DNA of 6,665 nucleotides. Origin: Oscillospiraceae bacterium. Its GTDB lineage: Bacteria > Bacillota > Clostridia > Oscillospirales > Ruminococcaceae. The notes below the pieces were generated by a model. It saw only the letters and a list, made by a program, of their open reading frames with translations, searched no databases and was not told where the DNA came from. This document shows positions 1-6,407 of this stretch, piece by piece. How positions within the stretch are numbered: position 1 is the first letter of the stretch; each line of letters begins with the position of its first letter. The stretch lies in NCBI GenBank assembly GCA_016303235.1, contig JAEDMB010000107.1, positions 1 through 6,665 of the forward strand, read 5' to 3'. The position numbers and the translations under genes are program-made.

Positions 1-903
1 ATAATTTTCAATGTACGAACGGAAATGTTTCAGATACTGCTCAGCAATCTGACTAAGAGGGCGGTCAGAAGTATGAATATATCCAATTTCCATATATTCA
101 TCACTTTCAAGCGGAACAGATGCAATATCTGTTCCGTTTAAGTCACTGCTAAGTATTCCGGAAGAAATGGTGTAACCGTCCAGTCCAATCAGCAGGTTAA
201 AAAGCGTTGCACGGTCAGAAACAATAATACTTTTCGGACTTTCATCTGTACTGTGCAGTTCCTCTGAAAAGTAAAAGGAATTGTTAATTCCCTGGTCATA
301 GGTTAATCTTGGATAGGGGAGTAAATCCTCCCGTGTCACGGATTTTTTCTTTGCCAGAGGATTGTTTCTGCTGACAAATACATGAGGTTTTGCGGTAAAC
401 TGCGGAACAAACTGCAAATCGTTGTTCTGAAGAATACGCAGGATAACTTCCCGATTAAAATTACTGAGGAAAATAATACCGAGTTCGGAACGCTGTGTGC
501 GGACATCTTCAATAATATCATTTGTACGCAGTTCACGGAGTGAAAATTCATACTTATCTTTTCCGTATTCCTTTACAAGAGCCACAAAGGCATTGACTGC
601 AAATGCATAATGCTGTGACGATACGGCAAATACACGCTTTACCGGTTCATTATATTTATAAGTCTGTTCCAGAAGTTCCGCCTGTTCAACAACCTGTCTT
701 GCATAGGAAAGGAATTTTGTACCTTCTTCGGAAAGAATCACTCCACGGTTACTTCTTAAAAAAATAGTAATACCCATTTCCTGTTCAAGCTCGGAAACTG
801 CTTTTGAAAGGCTTGGCTGAGTTATATATAATTTTTGTGATGCCATTGTAATAGAACCATATTTTACAATTTCGATGATATATTTAAGTTGCTGTAAAGT
901 CAT
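1..903 (-). CDS. LysR-type transcriptional regulator, MtaR/CpsY/CmbR-like (3' end cut by window)
   Basis: The frame is open for 301 codons from ATG at 903 to the window edge with no stop, so the gene is nearly complete; LysR proteins are usually about 290-310 aa. Residues about 3-60 form the winged helix-turn-helix (LQQLKYIIEIV, then SITMASQKLYITQPSLSKAVSELE). The rest is a periplasmic-binding-fold effector domain. SSQHYAF, ELGIIFL, VSDRATLFNLL and DGYTISSG recall the streptococcal MtaR/CpsY/CmbR sulfur-amino-acid regulators, from memory of that family. A GGAG ribosome site lies about 7 nt before the ATG. The gene follows metF by 21 bases with no visible terminator, so it is probably the third gene of the metE-metF operon and likely controls it. 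This differs from enterobacterial metR, which is divergent from metE. The LysR family is certain; the methionine role is inferred from context. Confidence 0.9.
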   Translation of the reverse strand, partial: MTLQQLKYIIEIVKYGSITMASQKLYITQPSLSKAVSELEQEMGITIFLRSNRGVILSEEGTKFLSYARQVVEQAELLEQTYKYNEPVKRVFAVSSQHYAFAVNAFVALVKEYGKDKYEFSLRELRTNDIIEDVRTQRSELGIIFLSNFNREVILRILQNNDLQFVPQFTAKPHVFVSRNNPLAKKKSVTREDLLPYPRLTYDQGINNSFYFSEELHSTDESPKSIIVSDRATLFNLLIGLDGYTISSGILSSDLNGTDIASVPLESDEYMEIGYIHTSDRPLSQIAEQYLKHFRSYIENY

Positions 904-924
904 TTTTTTCACTCCGTAATTTTT

Positions 925-1812
925 TTACACTTTAAGTATATCACATTTTTTTGCTGAAATCAAATTATGAACTGAATCATAAATACGTCTGGCAACATAT
1001 GGATTATTCATAGTGTAAAGATGAATACCGTCTGTATCCTGTGAAATAAGGTCAACAATCTGGTCAACAGCATATGCAATGCCCGCATCTCTTAATGATT
1101 CCGGATTATTTTCATAGCGTTCAATAATTTTCATAAATTTTTTCGGCAAATGTATTCCGCAAAGTTTAACCATACGTTCAATTTGTGCCTTATTAGTAAC
1201 AGGCATTATTCCCGCTTCAACAGGAACGTTGATTCCTGCAATTGCCATACGTTCACGGAAAGAATAAAAGTAATCATTATCAAGAAAAAGCTGTGTAATC
1301 AGATGTGAAACGCCACAATTTACTTTCTGTTTCAGATAATTGATATCTTCTGTAATACTTTTACTTTCCGGGTGTCCCTCCGGATAGCAGGCTGAAAGTA
1401 TATTAAAATCATAGTGTTCATTAATAAATTCAATAAGCTCACATGCATAATGAAAATCTCCGGCAGGAACAGTATCAGGTGAAATATCTCCACGCAAAGC
1501 AAGAATATTTTCTATGCCGTTTTCTTTCAGACTGTCCAGAATCTGAACAGCCTGATTTTTAGTAATATTAATACAAGGAAGATGTGCCACACTTTCAATC
1601 CCGTATTTATGTTTAACATCAGATGCAAGCTGAATTGTTTTACTGCCGTTTTTTCCTCCGCCTGCACCATATGTAACGCTGATAAAATCCGGTTTCAGTC
1701 CTTTTAAGCCGTCCAGCGTTTGATAAATAACACTTTCATCAGAATCCGGCTTAGGCGGAAAGATTTCAAAAGAAAAGACTGTTTTTTTACAAAAAAGTTC
1801 AGATACTTTCAT
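925..1812 (-). CDS. metF: 5,10-methylenetetrahydrofolate reductase
   Basis: Cytosolic flavoenzyme of 295 aa that reduces 5,10-methylene-THF to 5-methyl-THF, the methyl donor for MetE. The length matches single-domain bacterial MetF. Visible motifs: FSFEIFPPK with the catalytic Glu at residue 16 (E. coli Glu28), SVTYGAGG at 45-52, ALRGD with Asp109 (E. coli Asp120), YPEGHPES at 143-150, ITQLFLD with Gln174 (E. coli Gln183), PVEAGIMPVTN around 197-207, and HLYTMN at 264-269. The segment usually reading HLTC is HLPC here, a mild variant. The start codon overlaps the last 14 bases of metE and has a strong AAAGGAG site 7 nt upstream, so translational coupling is likely. The lysR gene follows after 21 bases. 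The product is well supported; the electron donor (NADH or NADPH) cannot be read from the sequence. Confidence 0.96.
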   Translation of the reverse strand: MKVSELFCKKTVFSFEIFPPKPDSDESVIYQTLDGLKGLKPDFISVTYGAGGGKNGSKTIQLASDVKHKYGIESVAHLPCINITKNQAVQILDSLKENGIENILALRGDISPDTVPAGDFHYACELIEFINEHYDFNILSACYPEGHPESKSITEDINYLKQKVNCGVSHLITQLFLDNDYFYSFRERMAIAGINVPVEAGIMPVTNKAQIERMVKLCGIHLPKKFMKIIERYENNPESLRDAGIAYAVDQIVDLISQDTDGIHLYTMNNPYVARRIYDSVHNLISAKKCDILKV

Positions 1813-4072
1813 TGCGAATCTCCTTTACAGCATTTACCATATTTTCAAGACTCGGAATTGTTTCTGCATTTCCTCGGGTTTTCAGTCCGCAGTCAGGATT
1901 AACCCATATTTTATCTTTCGGAATACGGTCAAGCATTTTATGCAAAGCTGTCTTGATTTCTTCTTTTGACGGAACTCTCGGTGAGTGAATATCATATACA
2001 CCTGCACCAACTTCGGTACGGAAATTATTTTCTTTCAGAACATCAAGAATAGAAAGGTCAGAACGGCTTGCCTCAAAAGTAATTACATCTGCGTCCATAT
2101 CATCAATGTTTTTGATAATATCCGCAAATTCGCTGTAACACATATGTGTGTGAATCTGAGTTTCCGGTTTTACACCACTGTGAACCAATCGAAAAGCAGG
2201 AATTGCCCAGTCAAGGTAATCACTTTGCCAGTCAGATTTCCTAAGTGGCAGCTTTTCACGGAGTGCTGCCTCATCTACCTGAATAATATGGATTCCATTT
2301 GATTCAAGGTCAAGAACTTCTTCCCTGATTGCAAGTGCTATCTGATATGCACTTTCTTTCAGTGAAATATCTTCACGTGGGAAAGACCAGTTTAAAATAG
2401 TAACAGGCCCTGTCAGCATTCCTTTCATAGGTTTGTCAGTCAGACTCTGGGCATATACAGACCATTTAACAGTCATTGGCTTTGCACGTGAAATATCTCC
2501 CCATATAACCGGTGGCTTTACACAGCGTGTTCCGTAAGACTGTACCCACGCTTTTTCCGTAAAAATATAACCGTCAAGATATTCTCCGAAGTATTCAACC
2601 ATATCATTTCTTTCAAATTCCCCGTGAACCAGTACATCAAGTCCGATTTTCTCCTGTAATTCAACACATTCAGCAATTTTTTCTTTTATGTATTTGTCAT
2701 ACTGTTCCTCTGTAATTTCACCTTTTCTGAATTTTGCACGGATATTTCTTACTTCCGCAGTCTGTGGGAAAGAACCAATTGTTGTTGTGGGCAGTAGAGG
2801 CAGATTAAAATATTCCTTCTGAATTTTTTCACGCTCTTCAAAATCGGGCAGTCTTGTAAAATCCTTTTCAGAAAGTGAATTTACTTTTTGCTGTACTTCA
2901 GGATTGCTTCCACTGCGGTGTTCCATAAATAAGATTGCATTTTTCTGATATTCACTTGTTTCTATTGGTAACTCGGAATCAAGAATTTTTTTCAGTTCTG
3001 CAAGCTCAGAAAGCTTTTCTTCCGCATAAGCAAAATGTTTTTTGTAACTTTCTGCAAGTTTCTTTTCATTTTTGAGTGTATACGGAACGTGCAACAGAGA
3101 ACATGAAGTGTTCAGAACAATTTCACCGCAGTGCTTTTTAAGTTCGGAGACCGTCAAAATCGTATTTCTGTAATTATTACGCCAGATATTTTTTCCGTTG
3201 ATAACACCTGCAAAAAGTACTTTATCCTTTGGAAAACCGTTTTTCCGTATAATTTCAAGAGATTGCTTGCCCTCGATAAAATCAAGACCGATTCCGTCAA
3301 AATCAAGCCTGCAGAGTTCGCCGTAACAGTCACGGACATCTCCGAAATAAGTTTGCAGTAAAATTTTTATACCACATTTCTCATCAAGAATTTTTTCATA
3401 AAGTTCTGTAAATATTTTTTTGTCATTTTCCGACATATCCATTACAAGACAAGGTTCGTCAAATTGTATCCATTCTGCACCGAGTTCAGAAAACTTTTTC
3501 AGAATTTCACAGTATACATCTATTATAGACGGAATAAAATCTTCTGCTGTTTTTTCCCCTGTATATTTTGCAAGCTTTAAAAAAGTATATGCGCCTGTTA
3601 TAACAGGCTTTGTTTTTATGCCTTTTTCAAAGGCTTCTGTGAAAAGAATAAAGGGTTTGTCACTGTTGAGCCTGATTTCTGTATTATCATCGATTTCAGG
3701 AACCATATAATGATAATTAGTGTTGAACCATTTTTTCATTGAAAACGCTTTTACATCACCTTTTTCGCCCTGATATCCTCTTGCCATAGCAAAATAAGTA
3801 TCAAGCTCCTGCAAATCAAGTTTCCTGTATCTTTCGGGAATGACATTCAGCATAAATGCCGTATCAAGTATTCCGTCATAAAATGAAAAATCATTTGAGG
3901 GTATAAAATCCAGTCCGCTTTCAAGCTGAACCTGTAAATTTTCAGAACGCAGATTTTTTGCGGTTTTCTGTAATTCGTCTGCTGAAATTTCACCTCTGAA
4001 ATATTTCTCGCATGCAAATTTAAGCTCACGCTGTGAGCCTATTCGTGGGTATCCGATAACTGATGTTTTCAT
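1799..4072 (-). CDS. metE: Cobalamin-independent methionine synthase (5-methyltetrahydropteroyltri-L-glutamate--homocysteine methyltransferase)
   Basis: Cytosolic zinc enzyme of 757 aa, close to E. coli MetE (753 aa), that transfers the methyl group of 5-methyl-THF polyglutamate directly to homocysteine. The N-terminal barrel opens with SVIGYPRIGSQRELKFACEKY. The catalytic C-terminal barrel starts near residue 425 with LLPTTTIGSFPQTAEVR. The zinc ligands are all present: His643 and Cys645 (HTHMCYSEF), Glu667 (TFEASRSD) and Cys728 (WVNPDCGLKTR), each two residues beyond its E. coli counterpart. HGEFERNDMVEYFGE (483-497) and QVDEAALREKLPL (598-610) are further family signatures. A GAAAGGTGAT ribosome site precedes the ATG. 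It is first in the operon with metF, which makes its substrate. The predicted transcript leader is about 25 nt, so control is probably at the promoter rather than by a riboswitch. The enzyme looks intact. Confidence 0.98.
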   Translation of the reverse strand: MKTSVIGYPRIGSQRELKFACEKYFRGEISADELQKTAKNLRSENLQVQLESGLDFIPSNDFSFYDGILDTAFMLNVIPERYRKLDLQELDTYFAMARGYQGEKGDVKAFSMKKWFNTNYHYMVPEIDDNTEIRLNSDKPFILFTEAFEKGIKTKPVITGAYTFLKLAKYTGEKTAEDFIPSIIDVYCEILKKFSELGAEWIQFDEPCLVMDMSENDKKIFTELYEKILDEKCGIKILLQTYFGDVRDCYGELCRLDFDGIGLDFIEGKQSLEIIRKNGFPKDKVLFAGVINGKNIWRNNYRNTILTVSELKKHCGEIVLNTSCSLLHVPYTLKNEKKLAESYKKHFAYAEEKLSELAELKKILDSELPIETSEYQKNAILFMEHRSGSNPEVQQKVNSLSEKDFTRLPDFEEREKIQKEYFNLPLLPTTTIGSFPQTAEVRNIRAKFRKGEITEEQYDKYIKEKIAECVELQEKIGLDVLVHGEFERNDMVEYFGEYLDGYIFTEKAWVQSYGTRCVKPPVIWGDISRAKPMTVKWSVYAQSLTDKPMKGMLTGPVTILNWSFPREDISLKESAYQIALAIREEVLDLESNGIHIIQVDEAALREKLPLRKSDWQSDYLDWAIPAFRLVHSGVKPETQIHTHMCYSEFADIIKNIDDMDADVITFEASRSDLSILDVLKENNFRTEVGAGVYDIHSPRVPSKEEIKTALHKMLDRIPKDKIWVNPDCGLKTRGNAETIPSLENMVNAVKEIRNESI
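1820..1826 (-). promoter_or_regulatory. metF ribosome binding site inside metE coding sequence
   Basis: On the minus strand this reads AAAGGAG, 7 nt before the metF ATG. It lies entirely within the last codons of metE (Lys-Glu of the ending KEIRNESI). It fixes the metF start and implies that ribosomes ending metE can reinitiate on metF. Confidence 0.85.
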
Positions 4073-4104
4073 AATACAATCACCTTTCTGATTTGTTTTA
4101 ATAT

Positions 4105-4134
4105 ATTATAGCATAATTTCCTGATATGTGGTAA
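4105..4134 (-). promoter_or_regulatory. Predicted metE operon promoter (sigma-A type, extended -10)
   Basis: On the minus strand a perfect TATAAT (4110-4105) is preceded by TG one base away (TGCTATAAT), an extended -10. A weak -35, TTACCA (4134-4129, 4 of 6 matches to TTGACA), lies 18 bp further upstream. The predicted start is near 4098, giving a leader of about 25 nt. A weak -35 with a strong -10 is common at activator-dependent promoters, which fits control by a LysR-type activator. Inferred from sequence only. Confidence 0.7.
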
Positions 4135-4155
4135 CACCTGTTTTTTATGGTCAGA

Positions 4156-4172
4156 CATAGCCTGAAGCTATG
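4156..4172. promoter_or_regulatory. Candidate LysR-type operator (Met-box-like dyad) upstream of metE
   Basis: CATAGC-CTGAA-GCTATG is a 17-bp dyad with 6-bp perfect arms; 7 of 8 base pairs are symmetrical. It contains the LysR T-N11-A signature (T4158, A4170). It matches the ATAG..T.AA.CTAT framework of the streptococcal MtaR Met-box (TATAGTTTnAAACTATA, from memory). Its centre is about 66 bp upstream of the predicted metE start, the usual recognition-site position for LysR activators. The nearby gene at 1-903 encodes the likely regulator. Binding is inferred. Confidence 0.55.
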
Positions 4173-4238
4173 ATTAAGAAACATACATTGAAAATTCAAA
4201 AATTAAATGCTACCGCCGTGAAAACATTGAAATTATAC

Positions 4239-4268
4239 TTGACAAGCCTATTCTGAAAGTGATAAAAT
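4239..4268 (+). promoter_or_regulatory. Predicted promoter of the DtxR-family regulator gene
   Basis: A perfect TTGACA (4239-4244) is separated by 18 bp from TAAAAT (4263-4268), which has a TG one base upstream (TGATAAAAT, extended -10). The start would be near 4275, giving a leader of about 37 nt. No GTTAGC-type inverted repeat overlaps it, so this gene shows no sign of control by the sites found before the next gene. Confidence 0.7.
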
Positions 4269-4311
4269 ATATTTAAAATAACTATGTATAATAAAAAAGG
4301 GGAATATAAAT

Positions 4312-4695
4312 ATGAGTAAGCTAAGGCAATCCGGAGAAGATTATCTTGAAACAATTTATATTTTAAGCAAAAGAGGAGAAGTTCGTTCTGTTGATATCGC
4401 CAATGAAATGAATGTATCAAAGCCAAGTGTATGCCGTGCAGTGGGAATACTGAAAAAAGGCGGATTTATTGATATAGATGAATACGGTTATATATCTCTG
4501 ACCGATGAGGGAAACAGAACTGCTAAAAATGTTTATGAACGTCATACTGTTCTGACAGACTGGCTTGTCGGTATTGGAGTTGATGAAAAAACAGCGGAAG
4601 AAGATGCCTGCCGTCTTGAACATAATTTCAGTGAAGAATCTTTTGAAAAGCTGAAAAATCATATAAAAATCTGTCATAAAAAATCTGATATATAA
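4312..4695 (+). CDS. DtxR/MntR-family metal-dependent transcriptional regulator
   Basis: A 127-aa protein with an N-terminal winged helix (residues about 6-63; helix-turn-helix around VDIANEMNVSKPSVCRAVGILKK) and a helical metal-binding/dimerisation domain (about 70-120). It lacks the SH3-like third domain, so it is MntR-sized. The ligand set looks mixed. Asp10 and Glu13 (EDYLETIY) match the MntR positions Asp8/Glu11. Cys100, Glu103 and His104 (DACRLEH) match the DtxR ligands Cys102/Glu105/His106. His78 (ERHTVL) matches MntR His77 and DtxR His79. The protein presumably binds DNA when loaded with Fe(II) or Mn(II) and represses uptake genes. An AAGGGG ribosome site lies 9 nt before the ATG, and a terminator follows the stop. 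The downstream surface-protein promoter carries repeated dyads that are plausible targets. The family is sure; the metal and regulon are not. Confidence 0.93.
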   Translation: MSKLRQSGEDYLETIYILSKRGEVRSVDIANEMNVSKPSVCRAVGILKKGGFIDIDEYGYISLTDEGNRTAKNVYERHTVLTDWLVGIGVDEKTAEEDACRLEHNFSEESFEKLKNHIKICHKKSDI

Positions 4696-4696
4696 G

Positions 4697-4727
4697 CCAG
4701 TGCAGAAAAAACTGCATTGGTTTTTTT
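4697..4727 (+). terminator. Rho-independent terminator of the DtxR-family gene
   Basis: CCAGTGCAG pairs with CTGCATTGG (9 bp, one G-T wobble) around an AAAAAA loop, followed by seven T. The stem begins one base after the regulator's stop codon, so it separates this gene from the surface-protein operon. Confidence 0.93.
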
Positions 4728-4745
4728 GTGAATTTATACCATATG

Positions 4746-4761
4746 GTTATCATATGCTAAC
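4746..4761. promoter_or_regulatory. Candidate metalloregulator operator, site 1 (upstream)
   Basis: GTTATC-ATAT-GCTAAC is a 16-bp imperfect palindrome with 7 of 8 pairs complementary. It shares the form GTTAGC-N4-GCTAAC with two sites further downstream. It lies about 42 bp upstream of the predicted -35 of the surface-protein promoter, so it may be an auxiliary site. It also resembles DtxR/IdeR boxes in its GTTAG/CTAAC halves. Assignment to the neighbouring regulator is inferred. Confidence 0.4.
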
Positions 4762-4802
4762 TCAATAGTCTGTGTAAATTAAACGAAATTGAAAAATACC
4801 CC

Positions 4803-4834
4803 TTGACATATTTCAAAAAAAGGATTATTATAAT
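4803..4834 (+). promoter_or_regulatory. Predicted promoter of the surface-protein operon
   Basis: A perfect TTGACA (4803-4808) lies 17 bp before TATTAT (4826-4831, 5 of 6 matches). A perfect TATAAT at 4829-4834 is an alternative -10 with a 20-bp spacer. The start would be near 4838-4841, inside the first base pairs of operator site 2. This is a strong promoter that needs repression, consistent with a metal-responsive on/off gene. The leader is about 70 nt and contains operator sites 2 and 3. Confidence 0.75.
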
Positions 4835-4839
4835 TATAA

Positions 4840-4855
4840 GTTAGCAAACGCTAAC
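4840..4855. promoter_or_regulatory. Candidate metalloregulator operator, site 2 (at transcription start)
   Basis: GTTAGC-AAAC-GCTAAC has perfect 6-bp arms, extending to 7 bp with the flanking A/T (4839-4856). It begins 6-9 bp after the -10 and covers the predicted transcription start, so a bound repressor would block polymerase. It is the most regular of the three copies. The encoded DtxR-family protein 145 bp upstream is the natural candidate binder, by inference. Confidence 0.6.
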
Positions 4856-4873
4856 TATAATTATTACTCGTGA

Positions 4874-4889
4874 ATTAGCATTAGCTAAC
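4874..4889. promoter_or_regulatory. Candidate metalloregulator operator, site 3 (leader region)
   Basis: ATTAGC-ATTA-GCTAAC has 5-bp perfect arms (TTAGC/GCTAA) and the same 4-base spacer as site 2. Its centre is 34 bp downstream of that of site 2, a little over three helical turns. It ends about 6 nt before the ribosome binding site (AAAGGA, 4896-4901). Confidence 0.5.
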
Positions 4890-4910
4890 ACAAAGAAAGG
4901 AATATTTTTT

Positions 4911-6395
4911 ATGGATTACAAAAAAACAATTATCAGCTTTGCCGTTTTGACAGCAAGTTTAACCGCAACTGTTCCATATAATGCTTTTGCATCGGATACT
5001 GTATTATATGGAACAATGGATATTCCGTATTCTGATTTTTATGCCTCGGAATTTGGAACAAGTCCGAATGCTTATGAAGTAGATGCAGTTTCATCAGCAA
5101 CAACTACAAAATGGTCTAAAAATGGCGAGGGTGAACTGTTTGAAGGTACTTACAATCAGGCAAATGAGGACGGAACAGGCACTATTCTTGGCGTTACTTA
5201 TCCGGTAGCTATTACTCAGGCAGAACTTGATTCTCTTGGTGAAAATAATTTTAATTTTACACCTGCTGATTATGAACCAGTTGCATACAAGACAGTATCT
5301 GTTGCTGACGGAAAAACAGTTTTTTCAGCGGTACAGGACAGCACACCTGAAATTATTTCCGATGCCAGTATAAAGCTAAGTACAGCCACAGCATGGGGAG
5401 ATTATCTGATTGATGTTGAAAACGCACCCGAAATAGGTATAATTTACGGTGCATTTATCAGAACGACAGACGGCAATACCTATGCAATGCGTCATGAGGA
5501 AAATATATGGCGTGGAGAACTTGCATGGTCATCGGGTATTACTACAACAGAACCGCATGGAAATACACTTTCATATCAGAATTTTGAATCTCTTATGGGA
5601 GCAACTATTAATGAAGTTATATTTATCACAAAGGACGGCTATACAATTATTCCGACAGATACATATGTTCCTGTTAAATTCAACTGCGAAGTTCGCATTG
5701 AAAACAGTACAGCCGGAAACGGAAGCACTACAATAATAACAGACGGCTTTCCGGAGGATTATCAAAAAATATATTCTGTCAGCGGAAATAACTTTACTGT
5801 AAATGACAGTCAAATCAGCTATACTGACGTATTATCCGGAGAGTATACACTGATAATCAGTGATGAGGGAAAAAAATATGCTGATGTTACTTCAAACTTT
5901 ATTCTTTCAACAGATACAGTACCTACTGTATATAAAGACGGAAAACTTGTAAAATCTGAAAATATTACAGATGAAGAATTTGCTAACTTTATAAATAACA
6001 TCTCCAAAGTAACTGTAAACGGAACTGATTACAAAGCAAGCGGAAAAGGTGCAGTAAAAATTGTAGGTGAGGACGGTACAATTGATTTTAATGCATCTTC
6101 CAGTGCAGGCAATGTATTTGACGGTAGCGGAAACTATGAAATTAAAGTTATGGCAACAGGATATAATACAGCTCTTGAATTTAAAATCAATACAGAAACT
6201 AATAGCAAAACTGAAACAGAACCTGCTACAACTGTTACTGAAACAACTGTTTCGAATTCAAGCGTTATAAATACAACAAATAATTCTTCACAGTCTGACA
6301 GTCCGAAAACCGGTATCAAAGGAACAGCAATTCCCTTAGCATTTCTGACAATTGCAGGATTAACAGCAATTATCTTAAAGAAAAAAGAAAGATAA
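4911..6395 (+). CDS. Sortase-anchored surface protein with Tp47-domain-C-like and Shr hemoglobin-interacting-like domains
   Basis: A 494-aa exported protein. The signal peptide ends near residue 27 (NAFA/SD). Residues about 30-250 resemble the Tp47 domain C family of clostridial surface proteins: LYGTMDIPYSDFYASE, VDAVSSATTTKW, ILGVTYPVAI, MRHEENIWRGELAWSSG and FITKDGYTIIP. Residues about 250-340 are unassigned beta-rich sequence. Residues about 349-428 (ITDEEFANFINNISKVTVNG to GNYEIKVMATGYNTALEF) fit the DUF1533/Shr-like hemoglobin-interacting domain pattern. A Thr/Ser/Asn-rich stalk (about 429-463) leads to SPKTG (464-468), a hydrophobic helix (about 471-489) and a KKKER tail, a variant sortase signal. 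AAAGGA lies 9 nt before the ATG. Metalloregulator-type dyads in the promoter and a ferric-reductase-like neighbour suggest a role in heme/iron capture at the cell surface. The architecture is fairly sure; both domain assignments are from memory and the function is inferred. Confidence 0.85.
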   Translation: MDYKKTIISFAVLTASLTATVPYNAFASDTVLYGTMDIPYSDFYASEFGTSPNAYEVDAVSSATTTKWSKNGEGELFEGTYNQANEDGTGTILGVTYPVAITQAELDSLGENNFNFTPADYEPVAYKTVSVADGKTVFSAVQDSTPEIISDASIKLSTATAWGDYLIDVENAPEIGIIYGAFIRTTDGNTYAMRHEENIWRGELAWSSGITTTEPHGNTLSYQNFESLMGATINEVIFITKDGYTIIPTDTYVPVKFNCEVRIENSTAGNGSTTIITDGFPEDYQKIYSVSGNNFTVNDSQISYTDVLSGEYTLIISDEGKKYADVTSNFILSTDTVPTVYKDGKLVKSENITDEEFANFINNISKVTVNGTDYKASGKGAVKIVGEDGTIDFNASSSAGNVFDGSGNYEIKVMATGYNTALEFKINTETNSKTETEPATTVTETTVSNSSVINTTNNSSQSDSPKTGIKGTAIPLAFLTIAGLTAIILKKKER

Positions 6396-6407
6396 TGGTA
6401 AGCAAAA

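Noticed and set aside
336..551. 71-aa minus-strand open frame
   Set aside because: It lies wholly inside the LysR-type gene in another frame; the LysR frame is the one with recognisable family motifs.
4188..4199. TTGAA-AA-TTCAA as an enterobacterial MetR box
   Set aside because: The MetR consensus TGAANNTNNTTCA needs a longer spacer, and the position near -95 is poor; the dyad at 4156 is a better site.
4287..4292. TATAAT as -10 for the DtxR-family gene
   Set aside because: Transcription would start within or next to the ribosome binding site and there is no good -35; the TTGACA/TAAAAT pair upstream is better.
4738..4747. ACCATATGGT perfect palindrome after the terminator
   Set aside because: Only 10 bp, not repeated elsewhere in the window and overlapping the edge of operator site 1; symmetry may be chance in AT-rich DNA.
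5571..5813. Minus-strand open frames inside the surface-protein gene
   Set aside because: They lack ribosome sites and family motifs and are antisense to a gene with clear signal peptide, domains and sorting signal.
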